Notes under the pieces: generated by a model | The model's input: only the letters and a program-made list of their open reading frames with translations | The model's database searches: none | Told to the model about the DNA's origin: nothing | Program-made: the position numbers and the translations under genes | NCBI GenBank assembly: GCA_025454315.1 | Contig: JALOOP010000012.1 | Span: 1-63,816, forward strand | DNA: 63,816 bases | Source of the DNA: Oculatellaceae cyanobacterium Prado106 | Lineage (GTDB): Bacteria; Cyanobacteriota; Cyanobacteriia; Elainellales; Elainellaceae | Direction: 5' to 3' | Part shown: positions 46,046 to 55,728 of the stretch, one piece after another | Position numbering within the stretch: position 1 is the stretch's first letter | Layout: every line of letters begins with the position of its first letter

Positions 46046-47235
46046 AAATTCTGATTGTCCGTCCCATGCCCGAGTTCAGCATGGATGTCTACGCGGAAGG
46101 GCTGATTGCAGGACTCAAGGCCGTTCGACCCGATTGGCAAATCCGCGTGATGGCACCAGAAGCTTACGATCGCACCAGTCGTTCTTGGTCAGTGCGCTGG
46201 CAAAAATACACTGAGCGATTCTGGCATTTCCCTCAACGGGTGAAGCAGCAGGCGATCGCATTCGGTGCCGATCTCATCCATATCTTGGATCACAGTGATG
46301 GTCATCTAGTTTACACGCTGCAATCAACGGGCATTCCCGTGGTGGCAACCTGTCATGATTTGATCAATTTCTTGTATCCCGAAAATCTCAAGGGTTCAGT
46401 CAAGCTGCCCTATGTCAGTGATGCGCTGTGGAAGCATTCGGTCAAAGGTTTACAGCAAGCCCATCGAGTGGTCACGGTTTCCCAACAGACGGCTCAAGAT
46501 GTGCGATCGATTTTGGGGATTGGGGGCGATCGCATCCAGGTCATCCCCAATGCCGTAGAACCGCTGTTTCAACCCCTGCCCAGTTCCGCAAAGCCAGATC
46601 TCCGACCGCATCATGGCATTTCTCCTGATGATTTCCTGTTGCTCAACGTCGGTTCCAACCATCCCCGCAAAAATCTCTCCACCCTCCTTCAGGCGATTCA
46701 GATATTGTGCGATCGCCATCTCCCCATCCATCTCCTCAAAGTCGGCGCAGACTTCACCCCCGACCAACAAACCCTGATCCAAACCCATCATTTACCCGTC
46801 ACTTCCGCAGGCCGTCCCGATCGCGCCACCCTCGTGCAATATTACAACGCCGCCGATCTCCTGGTCGCCCCCTCCACCCACGAAGGCTTCGGCATGACCC
46901 TCCTCGAAGCCATGGCCTGCGGCATCCCCATCGTCACCGCCAACCAATCTGCCCTCCCCGAAGTGATCGGCGAGGCCGGACTCCAGGTGAACCCCCAAGA
47001 TGCCAGCGCGATCGCCGATGCTATCCACCATCTCTACCAAGATACCGCCCTGCGATCGACCCTCCGCCAAAGGGGACTGCTGCGCGTTCGTGGCTTTACC
47101 TGGGATGCGATCGCCACCCAAATGGCACAACTCTATGAGCAGGTCTACCAGTCTCGCTCTAGACCCCATCCCGAACTCATTTACCACCGCAGAGACGCAG
47201 AGACGCAGAGAGAACCAGGGGAAATGCGGAGATAA
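46042..47235 (+). CDS. GT4-family glycosyltransferase with repeat-derived tail
   Basis: 397 residues from ATG 46042, overlapping the preceding gene by 4 bp. MKILIVRPMPEFSMDVYAEG begins the acceptor half; AHRVVTVSQQTAQDVRSILG, NVGSNHPRKNLSTLL and the E-x7-E motif in THEGFGMTLLEAMACG identify family 4. The last residues HRRDAETQREPGEMRR are encoded by a CGCAGAGA octamer array (47187-47212) that has invaded the 3' end and replaced the original stop. Confidence 0.9.
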   Translation: MKILIVRPMPEFSMDVYAEGLIAGLKAVRPDWQIRVMAPEAYDRTSRSWSVRWQKYTERFWHFPQRVKQQAIAFGADLIHILDHSDGHLVYTLQSTGIPVVATCHDLINFLYPENLKGSVKLPYVSDALWKHSVKGLQQAHRVVTVSQQTAQDVRSILGIGGDRIQVIPNAVEPLFQPLPSSAKPDLRPHHGISPDDFLLLNVGSNHPRKNLSTLLQAIQILCDRHLPIHLLKVGADFTPDQQTLIQTHHLPVTSAGRPDRATLVQYYNAADLLVAPSTHEGFGMTLLEAMACGIPIVTANQSALPEVIGEAGLQVNPQDASAIADAIHHLYQDTALRSTLRQRGLLRVRGFTWDAIATQMAQLYEQVYQSRSRPHPELIYHRRDAETQREPGEMRR

Positions 47236-47346
47236 GGAGACGAGGAATTGAGGAGACAGAGGCAAGACCTAAGTCCTTTCCCCTTTCCCCTTTCGCCCTT
47301 CCCCCACTCCCCACTCCCCACTCCCCACTCCCCACTCCCCTTCCCT
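47236..47346. repeat. CCCCTTT and CCCCACT arrays before a start codon
   Basis: CCCCTTT at about 47277-47300 then CCCCACT at 47302-47340, ending 6 bp before the ATG at 47347. Confidence 0.85.
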
Positions 47347-48573
47347 ATGAAAATCCTCATGTCTGCATATTCCTGCGAACCTGGACGAGGCTCAGAACCG
47401 GGCGTCGGGTGGAATATTGTGCGGGAAGTGGCGCGGCATCATGAGGTGTGGGTGTTGACTCGACCGGATGAGAGTGGGGATGCGATCGCCGCAGAACTCG
47501 CCCGCAATCCTGTGCCCAATCTTCATTTTGTCTACTTTACTCTGCCAATTTGGGGCGGGGGCTGGCGCTGGGGGCAGTCGGGGGCGATGCAGATCCATTA
47601 CTATCTGTGGCAAATTCAGGCGTATTTTGTGGCGCGTCGGTTGCATCAACAGCTTGGGTTCGATGTCGTTCACCATGTCACCTTTGTCAAATACTCTACG
47701 CCGAGTTTTTTATCGTTACTGCCCATTCCCTTTGTCTGGGGGCCGGTGGGTGGGGGAGAATCTGCGCCAGCCAGTTTTTGGCAAGATTTCAGTCTACGCG
47801 CCAAGGTCTACGAATATGCCCGAAGTCTAGTGCGAAAGGTGGGAGAACTCGATCCCTTCGTGCGAATCACGGGGCGGCGCAGTGCGATCGTCCGAGCCAC
47901 CACTCTGGATACGGCCAAACGCCTCTATCAACTGGGGATTCATCCCGTCGAGATTGCTCCAGAATCGGGCTTGTCGAATGAAGATATCGTGCAACTGGGG
48001 CAATGTCCCTTGCCGACAGCGGCTCCCCTGCGGTTCATTAGCATGGGACGGTTGTTGCATTGGAAAGGCTTCCATCTGGGCATTCGCGCCTTTGCCGCTG
48101 CCCAACTCCCCGAGGCCGAGTATTGGATTGTCGGAGATGGCCCGGAACAAGCGCGACTTCAGGCATTAGCAACGGAACTAGGCGTTGCGTCCCAGGTGAA
48201 ATTCTGGGGCAGATTACCCCGTGCCGCCACGCTCGAAAGATTGGCCGACTGCCATGTGCTGGTGCATCCCAGCCTGCATGATTCGGGCGGTTGGGTCTGT
48301 ATGGAAGCGATGGCCGCAGGACGACCTGTGCTATGTCTGAATCTGGGCGGACCAGCAGTGCAAATTACTGAACAAACAGGCATCAAGGTGGATGCGATCG
48401 CCCCTTCCCAAGCCGTTCAAGATCTTGCCCAAGCCATGATCCACTTGGCTCAACATCCCGAACAGGTGCAGCAAATGGGACAGGCAGGACGGCAGACCGT
48501 GCGACAGACCTTTAGTTGGCAAGTGCGGGGCGAAAGTCTGGCGAAATTGTACGAGGAGAGGGTGGGATGCTAA
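47347..48573 (+). CDS. GT4-family glycosyltransferase
   Basis: 408 residues from ATG 47347. MKILMSAYSCEPGRGSEPGV plus GWNIVREVARHHEVWVLTR is the glycine-rich acceptor-side loop of family 4; the donor side has SMGRLLHWKGFHLGIRAFA and LHDSGGWVCMEAMAAGRPV, in which the first Glu of the E-x7-E pair is replaced (Asp-Ser-Gly), though the second is kept. VWGPVGGGES is typical of a subgroup found in EPS clusters. Its end overlaps the start of the polymerase gene by 7 bp. Confidence 0.9.
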   Translation: MKILMSAYSCEPGRGSEPGVGWNIVREVARHHEVWVLTRPDESGDAIAAELARNPVPNLHFVYFTLPIWGGGWRWGQSGAMQIHYYLWQIQAYFVARRLHQQLGFDVVHHVTFVKYSTPSFLSLLPIPFVWGPVGGGESAPASFWQDFSLRAKVYEYARSLVRKVGELDPFVRITGRRSAIVRATTLDTAKRLYQLGIHPVEIAPESGLSNEDIVQLGQCPLPTAAPLRFISMGRLLHWKGFHLGIRAFAAAQLPEAEYWIVGDGPEQARLQALATELGVASQVKFWGRLPRAATLERLADCHVLVHPSLHDSGGWVCMEAMAAGRPVLCLNLGGPAVQITEQTGIKVDAIAPSQAVQDLAQAMIHLAQHPEQVQQMGQAGRQTVRQTFSWQVRGESLAKLYEERVGC

Positions 48574-49904
48574 ATTCGGTCAAAACGGCGGCTCAGCCCA
48601 ATCGTCAGTTGCTGCGAAGCTCGACGCTGATTATCGTCACCTTTGCGATCGCCTTCTACCCCCGCATCCTAGCCGCAGCGGGTGTGCCTGCGGTGGTCAA
48701 TTTTCTACATTTTGCCTGTATTTTTCTGCTGCTGGGGTTTGTGCTGCCCCGAATTCGATCGCGGCTGCATGTCAAGCTTTCGACGCAGTTGTTGTATGGC
48801 TTGTATGCGCTATTTTTGGCGATCGCCACCAGTGCCTTCTGGAATGATGCTGGCATTATCAATATCATTCTCAGTTTTTTGCTGCTGAGCGAACCCTTTA
48901 TTATGCTGCTGGCGATCGTCGGCATTCGCATGACGCCCAGTAGCACGCAACGCTTCCACGGCTGGTTATTGGCCGCTGGTTTAATCAATCTTTTGTTTGC
49001 CTATATCCAATATTTCGTCTTGAAGTTGCAGGTTGTAGGCGGCCCCGATGCCATTAAGGGCGTATTTCTAAACCAGGGCGCAGGTCACCATGTCGGCGGA
49101 GCGGTCGCTTTGACCTCAGCCGTGTATGTCCTTAATCATCCCGCGTTCGGGGCACTATGGCTACGGGCGTTCCTGGCGCTCTCGTTTCTACCCCAGACCT
49201 TTCCCATGTCCGATTCCAAGCAGGTAGTCGCCGTATTTCTCGGGTCAATGCTGCTGCTCACCCTCACCAAAATTCAAAAAATCGGAACTGCGATCAAGTA
49301 CTTGGTCATCAGCGTGCTGGCAATTTTTGGGGTGTATTGGGCGATCGTCACGCTGTTCCCCGGTTTAGGATACTGGCTCAACTTTTCCCTGCTGGTTTCC
49401 AGTTTCCAAGCCAAATTCTCCGTCTTCTCCATCATTCACGATGCCTTCACCTCTCCCTTCAACTGGCTATTTGGGCTAGGTCCCGGACATACCATTGGCC
49501 GCCTAGGCTGGCTGATTCCAGACTATGCCCATATCCTCAAACCCCTCGGTGTCACCGCCACTCAAGTCACGGCTGACATCTTCACCGAAAATGACACCAA
49601 TCATTTGACCAACGCCATCACAGGTTCCAGCATGTTCTCCCTGACCTTCTCTTGGGCAGGGATTTGGGGCGATCTGGGTCTATTTGGCACAGGTGCCTAT
49701 CTCTACCTCTGGTGGGTCACCTGGCGACACATCTGCGTCGATAACCTATCAAAATTCCTGGTACTCAACATGCTCCTATTCGGAGCCATTTTCTCCTGGC
49801 TCGAAGAACCAGGCTACATGCTCTTCGTCGTCAGCATCATCGGCCTCCAGTGGCAATCCCGACAGCAAAAACTCGCTGAACAATCCGCTGAATCCTATCC
49901 CTGA
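48567..49904 (+). CDS. O-antigen ligase/Wzy-like polysaccharide polymerase
   Basis: 445 residues from ATG 48567, overlapping the preceding gene. A polytopic membrane protein with about 10-12 hydrophobic segments (TLIIVTFAIAFYPRILAAAG, FACIFLLLGFVLP, LGSMLLLTLTKI, YLVISVLAIFGVYWAIVTLF) and a larger external loop around residues 270-360 (LFGLGPGHTIGRLGWLIPDY). This topology is that of Wzy polymerases and O-antigen ligases, which join lipid-linked repeat units in the periplasm. Sequence alone does not separate polymerase from ligase. Confidence 0.75.
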   Translation: MLNSVKTAAQPNRQLLRSSTLIIVTFAIAFYPRILAAAGVPAVVNFLHFACIFLLLGFVLPRIRSRLHVKLSTQLLYGLYALFLAIATSAFWNDAGIINIILSFLLLSEPFIMLLAIVGIRMTPSSTQRFHGWLLAAGLINLLFAYIQYFVLKLQVVGGPDAIKGVFLNQGAGHHVGGAVALTSAVYVLNHPAFGALWLRAFLALSFLPQTFPMSDSKQVVAVFLGSMLLLTLTKIQKIGTAIKYLVISVLAIFGVYWAIVTLFPGLGYWLNFSLLVSSFQAKFSVFSIIHDAFTSPFNWLFGLGPGHTIGRLGWLIPDYAHILKPLGVTATQVTADIFTENDTNHLTNAITGSSMFSLTFSWAGIWGDLGLFGTGAYLYLWWVTWRHICVDNLSKFLVLNMLLFGAIFSWLEEPGYMLFVVSIIGLQWQSRQQKLAEQSAESYP

Positions 49905-49949
49905 AGGCAAAAGGGGAACACAGATGCACACAGATAAACACAGATGAAT

Positions 49950-50166
49950 GGGGATGGGTGGATGGATGGGTGGATGGATGGGTGGATGAGTGGATGGGTG
50001 GATGGGTGTTTCAAGGGATACCTTCTCTTAAACACAAGAAATTCTATAAGAGAGAGTTTTTTGTGTTGCGTATAAGTCCACCCTCCCTCACCCATCCACC
50101 CATCCACCCTGTCACCCATCCACTCCCCACTCCCTACTCCCTACTCCCTACTCCCCACTCCCTCCC
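49950..50166. repeat. GGTGGATG octamers and CCCTACT heptamers
   Basis: GGTGGATG units at 49955-50008, the opposite-strand CCATCCAC at 50092-50125, and CCCCACT/CCCTACT at 50127-50164, ending 3-5 bp before the next ATG. Between them is an AT-rich stretch with an imperfect hairpin (AAACACAAGAAATTC...TTTTTTGTGTT). Confidence 0.85.
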
Positions 50167-50168
50167 CC

Positions 50169-51344
50169 ATGCGTATCCTCTTCGCCCACAATCGCTATCA
50201 ACTCGCTGCCGGAGAAGAGATGGTGGTGCAGGCAGAAATGGCGTTGCTTCAGGAGCAGGGAAATGCAGTCAGTTTATTCGAGGTGGATAATCGATCGATT
50301 CAGAGTCCCTGGAGCAAATTAAAAGCCGCAGCGGCATCGGTGTATTCCTGGAGTGCGCGACAAGAATTATGCCAACGAATTGAGCAGTTTAGGCCAGATG
50401 TGGTTCATGTGCATAACTTTTTCCCCTTGCTGTCTCCCTCCGTCTACGATGCCTGTCAGATGATGGAGGTGCCCGTAGTGCAGACTTTGCACAACTATCG
50501 TCTCACCTGTGTCAACGGCAAGTTATTTCGGGATGGACAAATCTGCGAATCCTGCTTAGGTCAATCCATTCCCTGGGCTGGGATACGCCAGGGTTGTTAC
50601 CGGGATTCGGTAGTGGAGAGTGCTGCGGTGGGGGTAATGATTGGGGTGCACCAGATGCGGAGGACTTGGGGCGATCGCGTCAACGCCTTCATTGCCCTAA
50701 CCCCCTTCCAGAAAGCAAAAATGACGCAAGCCGGATTACCCCCTGAGCGAATCCATGTCAAACCCAACTTTCTCTTTGATCCCCAATTACCCCCGCGTCA
50801 AACCCCTGGAGACTATCTTTTGTACGTCGGGCGACTCTGGTCAGAAAAGGGCATTCAAACCTTAGTTGATGCCTATCTTCAGCATGACATTTCAATGCCT
50901 CTAAAGATTGTGGGGGAAGGGATCATGCGGGAGAATTTAGAGCAGCAAGTACAGCGGGCGGGCAAGGCGATCGAATTTTTGGGATGGCGCAGTAAGCCCG
51001 AGGTTTTAGCATTGATGCAAAATGCCCGCGCGCTGGTGTTTCCCTCGGTGTGGTATGAAACCTTTGGGCTGACGATGATTGAAGCCTTTGCCTGTCGCGT
51101 CCCGGTGATTGCGTCTCGGTTGGGCGGAATTGCAGAAATTGTCCAGTCGGGTGAAACTGGGCTATTGTTTGAAGCGGGGAATGGGGCAGAACTGGCGGAG
51201 CAGTTAGAGTGGGCGATCGCGCATCCCCAAGCAATGCAGGTCATGGGACAAAACGCAAGACAGGTCTACGAGAACCGATATTCTCCTACAGCAAACTACG
51301 AACATCTCGTGAGAATTTACGAAAAAGTGGGTTCTATGAATTGA
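50169..51344 (+). CDS. GT4-family glycosyltransferase
   Basis: 391 residues from ATG 50169. Acceptor half: HNRYQLAAGEEMVVQAEMAL, VVHVHNFFPLLSP, QTLHNYRLTCVNGKLFRDGQ, and a Cys pair region ICESCLGQS that marks this subgroup. Donor half: LLYVGRLWSEKGIQTLVDAY and E-x7-E in WYETFGLTMIEAFACR. Last gene of the glycosyltransferase run; it converges with the lasso-peptide operon, 56 bp away. Probable role: adding a sugar to the EPS repeat unit. Confidence 0.9.
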   Translation: MRILFAHNRYQLAAGEEMVVQAEMALLQEQGNAVSLFEVDNRSIQSPWSKLKAAAASVYSWSARQELCQRIEQFRPDVVHVHNFFPLLSPSVYDACQMMEVPVVQTLHNYRLTCVNGKLFRDGQICESCLGQSIPWAGIRQGCYRDSVVESAAVGVMIGVHQMRRTWGDRVNAFIALTPFQKAKMTQAGLPPERIHVKPNFLFDPQLPPRQTPGDYLLYVGRLWSEKGIQTLVDAYLQHDISMPLKIVGEGIMRENLEQQVQRAGKAIEFLGWRSKPEVLALMQNARALVFPSVWYETFGLTMIEAFACRVPVIASRLGGIAEIVQSGETGLLFEAGNGAELAEQLEWAIAHPQAMQVMGQNARQVYENRYSPTANYEHLVRIYEKVGSMN

Positions 51345-51400
51345 GCCTTTTATACAATCCAAAACATGAATACTGTAAAGACTGAAGCAGAAAGCCTAAA

Positions 51401-52531
51401 TTACTCCATCAACTCTAACCGATCCCCCTTCACCAACCACCCCAAAAACGACTGCAAATACAAAGCCTTCTCCTGAATCCGATCGCTCACCCGCATCTGA
51501 TACACCGTCTTGCCCAAAAACTGATCCGACACCCGAGTTTCATACATCAATTGCTCATAGGTTTGCCGCATCAAGACCATCACGGCAGCATCGGACTGCA
51601 TGACTCGTAACACTTCCGGGGGAACGGGCGCATCTAGTATTTTATGTGCCAACAGAACCCCTAAAAAGAGCATTTTCCGACAGATGAGGACTTGCGATCG
51701 CCCCATCACCCCATCCCAGTCCAACGCCGCGCCCCGCAACCGCAGAATCTCCGCCACATCACACAGCCAGGTCAACCGCTCCCAGCGATGCCGCGAACCA
51801 TGAACACAAAGAATCGGTAGCCAATCCTCTAGGGATAAATTGACGAACGGCACGCCCTTAAATGTAGACGGCTCCAGATGTTCCCAAAAATGCCGGGGTT
51901 CAATAATCGAAGTACAGCGCGGCGTAATTCGCCAATGCAACTCTAGGGCAACGCTTCTATCGGCTCGAATGAAGGTGTAATTATGCTCATCATTGGATTG
52001 CAAAAAAGCGATCTCTTCGGCTTCTGTCATCGGATCTTTGGGGAAGTACCCTTGCTCGATGAGCAGTTGCTTAGCTGGCAAAATATCCTGTTCCTGTAGC
52101 ACAATATCTAAATCACAATATTGACGAAACGCAACATCTCCATAAACTGTGTCAGCTAGCACAGGCCCTTTATAAGGAACCGCCGCCATCTGATGATCGG
52201 CAAACAGCTTCAAAAATTTGAGCAACTCGGCGGTAAATAATAAACTCCGCTGAGCATTGGTTGAAAAGAGGTGCCGCAAGGATTGCAGTGTTTCTGTTGG
52301 TACCAGGCTTGGGCAAGTTTGGTTGAGGCTACGATAAAGCAAGGGCATTACCCCATGCCGATAGGCTAATTGCACCAAATACGGCCAGTCGAGATCCTGC
52401 TGCACCAGGCTCACGATCTTTTCCTGTTGTGTGGCATCCAATTGCACTCGTGAGCAGTAGACCAATAGCTCATGTTCAAGGCGCAGGGGGCGATTGACGG
52501 CATTCATGGAAGGCTTGAAGAAGAGTTTCAT
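51401..52531 (-). CDS. Nucleotidyltransferase-family protein of the lasso cluster
   Basis: 376 residues, start ATG 52531. It matches the nucleotidyltransferase family (Pfam NTP_transf_5) often found in lasso-peptide and other RiPP clusters: AAVPYKGPVLADTVYG, then YCDLDIVLQEQD with the paired Asp metal ligands, HNYTFIRADRSVALELHW, and a helical C-terminal half. A tailoring or regulatory role in the cluster is assumed from association; the reaction is not known. It is the last gene of the operon, 48 bp after the exporter gene. Confidence 0.82.
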   Translation of the reverse strand: MKLFFKPSMNAVNRPLRLEHELLVYCSRVQLDATQQEKIVSLVQQDLDWPYLVQLAYRHGVMPLLYRSLNQTCPSLVPTETLQSLRHLFSTNAQRSLLFTAELLKFLKLFADHQMAAVPYKGPVLADTVYGDVAFRQYCDLDIVLQEQDILPAKQLLIEQGYFPKDPMTEAEEIAFLQSNDEHNYTFIRADRSVALELHWRITPRCTSIIEPRHFWEHLEPSTFKGVPFVNLSLEDWLPILCVHGSRHRWERLTWLCDVAEILRLRGAALDWDGVMGRSQVLICRKMLFLGVLLAHKILDAPVPPEVLRVMQSDAAVMVLMRQTYEQLMYETRVSDQFLGKTVYQMRVSDRIQEKALYLQSFLGWLVKGDRLELME

Positions 52532-52579
52532 AGCAAAAGTTATCGGGAGAATGAAGGCGGCTTAAACTTAATTCTGGAA

Positions 52580-54487
52580 TCAGTTTTGGGCTGTAACTTG
52601 GGGCAGTGGAACTCGCGGTTCGGTTTCAGAGGATGCAACAGGACTATGCATCTGGGTATTCCAGGACTCTGCGTAAAAGCCTCCCTGAGCCACCAACTCA
52701 TCGTGATGCCCGGATTCCACGACTTTGCCATCCCGCATCACAAAGATCAGATCGGCGCGCATGGCTAAGGTGAAGCGATGGGTGATGACGATCGCCGTTT
52801 TTCCCTCAGCCAGCGATCGAAACCGCTCCAACCAATCAAACTCAGCCCAAGGGTCCATGGCGCTGGTGGGTTCGTCCAGAATCATTAAATTAGCTTTTCT
52901 CAGGAAGGCGCGGGCTAGCGCGAGTCGCTGCCACTGTCCGCCGCTGAGTTCGGTGCCGCCAGGAAACCACTTTCCCAGTAGGGTTTCATACCCTTGGGAA
53001 AGGCTCATAATTTTGTCATGGATACCAGCATTGCGTGCGGCTTGTTCCCTATCAACCGGGGAAGGATTGGCGGCAATATCTCCCAAGGCTAGGTTTTCTG
53101 CTGCTGAGACATAGTAGGGCATTGGGTTCTGGAACAAAACGGTAATCATCCGTCGCAAATCGGCCACGGCAAAGGAGCGCAAGTCCATGTCATCCAGTTC
53201 AATGGCTCCCGATTGGGGATCATAGAACCGACACAGCAACTTAATTAGCGTACTTTTGCCTGCCCCGTTGTCCCCCACAATGGCCACAATCTTTCCGGCT
53301 GGAATCATCAGATTGAACGACTCCAGGACAGCCTCTGGACTCCCTGGATAGCGAAACGTCACTTGACGAAAACGAATGCCTGTTTGAAGCGCTGCTGGAA
53401 TCGGATGAGGATGGGGCGGATCAACCAGTTCGGGTTGTAGGTTGAGAAATTCAAAAAGATTGCCAATAAAGAGACTGTTTTTATAAATCTGTCCAAAATT
53501 GCCCAACAAAGACTTGATGATCGATTGGCCTCGGTTAAACGCCTGATAAAACAGCGCTAAGTCACCGAGAGTCAGCAATCCGAGCAAAACCTGTCGCCCC
53601 ATCCAGGCTAGAGCCGCCGCCGCAATCAGGAGGGCGATCGCCCCTGCCAATAGACGACTCAGGGTCTGTGCCCGCAGCAGGTTCATCGTGTCATGCCGCA
53701 GTCGTTGTCGGATGCGTTGGTAGGCAGCTTGGAAAAATGTTCCGTAGTTGAATAATCGGAGTTCTGCCGCAACCCAACCGCTGGTCAACAAAACATCGTA
53801 GTAGTGTAATCGACGACGATCCATCGTCGTTCGCTGTGACCATTGGTATTGCCGCAGATTATGCTGTAGCGTGATATAAAAAGCAGGCAATGCACTGACA
53901 CAGAGCAAAATCGGCAGCCAATAGCCATAGGGTAGCAAAATGGCCGCCATGGCCAACAGCGTAATCCCATTCTGCAACAGGCTCCCCATGTTTTCGAGGA
54001 GCGCCAGGGGGCGGGTGGTGGCTCCTTCTCGGGCTTGTTCCAGGCGATCTTGATCATCGGAAGACTCGTAGCAACCATAATCAATCCGGGCAGACTGCTG
54101 ATGCACTAATCCGCTAATGTAATCCTGCACTAGCTCAGATTGCGCTGTGCGAACCCATTCGCTCATGCCCTGAACCACTTCGCTCAAGATAATTACGGCG
54201 GCCATCAGTGCGACTGGCACTAGAATAATCTGAATACTTTGCCAGGAAACGCCGATTCCCGCTGTCACCAAGAGTTGATCCACCAGCGTGCGGGTGAGAT
54301 AGACCGTTGCACCGGGCAAAAGCCCTTGCACGATGAGGAGTAAAATCCAGGCGATCGTCCAGCGTTGCGAGGCGGCCCAAATTAATTGAAAGGTTTTGGG
54401 CAGGTAGGAAAATTGTGCAAGCGGATGCTGAATTTTGGAGAGAATTTTGGTGCTCCAGAAATTAGCAAAGATTCGAGGGAATAACAT
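52580..54487 (-). CDS. Lasso peptide ABC exporter (D protein)
   Basis: 635 residues: a fused half-transporter. Six membrane spans at about 40-330 (WTIAWILLLIVQGLLPGATV, ILVPVALMAAVIILSEVV, LLGLLTLGDLALFYQ) then a nucleotide-binding domain: Walker A VGDNGAGKSTLIKLL, signature LSGGQWQRLALARAF, Walker B LMILDEPTSAMD, H-loop VITHRF. No N-terminal C39 peptidase is present, as expected for lasso clusters where B2 removes the leader. It should export the mature peptide and give self-protection, as McjD does for microcin J25. Confidence 0.88.
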   Translation of the reverse strand: MLFPRIFANFWSTKILSKIQHPLAQFSYLPKTFQLIWAASQRWTIAWILLLIVQGLLPGATVYLTRTLVDQLLVTAGIGVSWQSIQIILVPVALMAAVIILSEVVQGMSEWVRTAQSELVQDYISGLVHQQSARIDYGCYESSDDQDRLEQAREGATTRPLALLENMGSLLQNGITLLAMAAILLPYGYWLPILLCVSALPAFYITLQHNLRQYQWSQRTTMDRRRLHYYDVLLTSGWVAAELRLFNYGTFFQAAYQRIRQRLRHDTMNLLRAQTLSRLLAGAIALLIAAAALAWMGRQVLLGLLTLGDLALFYQAFNRGQSIIKSLLGNFGQIYKNSLFIGNLFEFLNLQPELVDPPHPHPIPAALQTGIRFRQVTFRYPGSPEAVLESFNLMIPAGKIVAIVGDNGAGKSTLIKLLCRFYDPQSGAIELDDMDLRSFAVADLRRMITVLFQNPMPYYVSAAENLALGDIAANPSPVDREQAARNAGIHDKIMSLSQGYETLLGKWFPGGTELSGGQWQRLALARAFLRKANLMILDEPTSAMDPWAEFDWLERFRSLAEGKTAIVITHRFTLAMRADLIFVMRDGKVVESGHHDELVAQGGFYAESWNTQMHSPVASSETEPRVPLPQVTAQN

Positions 54488-54525
54488 CGCAGAACACTCC
54501 TGATGCTGACTGGGAAATCAAAGAT

Positions 54526-55470
54526 TTAGCAAGGGCTTCGCAAATGCTCCTCCAATCTTTGAGCCGTTTCACTAAGTTGCGAGAGATCTCTGGGACGCAG
54601 TAACTGCCAGACCGCGACTTGTTGTGCCACTTGAGTCAGTTTCAAAAAATGATCAGCGCGATCGCCCTCCTGCAACAACTCCGCACCAAACCGGGTGATA
54701 TAAGAATTTCGCATTAATGCCAGCAAAACTTCTTGGGGCGACATTCGCCGAATTTCGATCGCATCGCCCAATCCCAAAACAAAAATATGCTGAAGCGGGA
54801 CTGGACTCGGATCAAATGCGTCTGAAAGGCGACAGTCTCGTTTGTCGAGATGGGGAACCAGGGTTGGAAAATCATCAAGACAGTACCCCAAGGAAGTCAC
54901 GGCATCTGTCCAAAGTTTCAGTTGAGGAAAGGCCGGAATGACCTGTTGCGTGGTTCCAGTCGCCATGAGCGGCACGACATCATCAGATAACAAGCGATGT
55001 CCGCGCTTGCAGAGGGTGGCGGCGATCGTCGATTTGCCCCAGCCCTTGTCTCCCACAAAGAGAACCGCACGGTCTTCAACGGCGATCGCACTCGCATGTA
55101 AGATAAAATGCCCCCGTTGATGCAACAGCACCCCAAGAGCCGCTCCTAAAATAAACAGTCGTAACCGACCCGCATCAGCGTCAGGAACCCGATCCACGAT
55201 GATTTCCCGCCCATTCCGAATCAAAAGCGTGCCAACACTCTCCCAGTAAAGATACATGCCTTCAGCCGTGAGTTGAGAGCCGTGAAAACAGGATGTATCG
55301 ATGGGATTCGTTAGCGCCTCCAAGCGAATTGTGGCATCCACCTGATCGACAGGACTCACGACTAACTCAGGGAGCGGAATCTCAGAACGGATATGCAGAC
55401 CATAGGCCCTGTAGCAAATGGTCGCTCCAGATGGCGCAGAGGGAGTCATTGAGAGCAGAGGAGTAATCAT
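54526..55470 (-). CDS. HPr-kinase-like lasso tailoring kinase
   Basis: 314 residues. Central Walker A GDKGWGKSTIAATL (about 140-153), preceded by HFILHASAIAVEDRAVLFVG and followed by RGHRLLSDDVVPL with the HPr-kinase-type Asp pair; ends in helices. N-terminal third (GLHIRSEIPLPEL) is a beta-rich module usual for this subgroup. In paeninodin-type clusters such kinases phosphorylate the C-terminal Ser side chain of the precursor. The precursor here ends in Ser, consistent with that role. Start ATG 55470; 258 bp after the precursor gene. Confidence 0.85.
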   Translation of the reverse strand: MITPLLSMTPSAPSGATICYRAYGLHIRSEIPLPELVVSPVDQVDATIRLEALTNPIDTSCFHGSQLTAEGMYLYWESVGTLLIRNGREIIVDRVPDADAGRLRLFILGAALGVLLHQRGHFILHASAIAVEDRAVLFVGDKGWGKSTIAATLCKRGHRLLSDDVVPLMATGTTQQVIPAFPQLKLWTDAVTSLGYCLDDFPTLVPHLDKRDCRLSDAFDPSPVPLQHIFVLGLGDAIEIRRMSPQEVLLALMRNSYITRFGAELLQEGDRADHFLKLTQVAQQVAVWQLLRPRDLSQLSETAQRLEEHLRSPC

Positions 55471-55613
55471 AGCAAAGGCCGGATCATGGGCGAAATATAA
55501 ACGACGGTGAAGTACCAGGGGGAAGCAAATTTGTTGAGGCTACACGACAAGACGGCAACCCCAACAAACCTAGATCCATCATGGCAACCCTCCATCAAGG
55601 TGAGGATGACGCA

Positions 55614-55678
55614 GGTAGGGTAGAAGGCTGATGAAATGCATCAGTTCCCTAAAGTTCTGAGATTTCACCAGCCCTACC
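55614..55678 (-). terminator. Hairpin between precursor and kinase genes
   Basis: Three stacked helices: GGTAG/CTACC, GGCT/AGCC and GAAAT/ATTTC, with a 7-nt bulge and a 3x3 internal loop; the loop is 24 nt. There is no T-tract on the transcribed strand. A partial terminator or mRNA stabiliser after the precursor gene is the likely role. The rest of 55471-55728 has no gene. Confidence 0.5.
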
Positions 55679-55728
55679 GCCCCTGCGAACCTACTCATCA
55701 TGGGATATCGGATGACACGATGGGCAAC

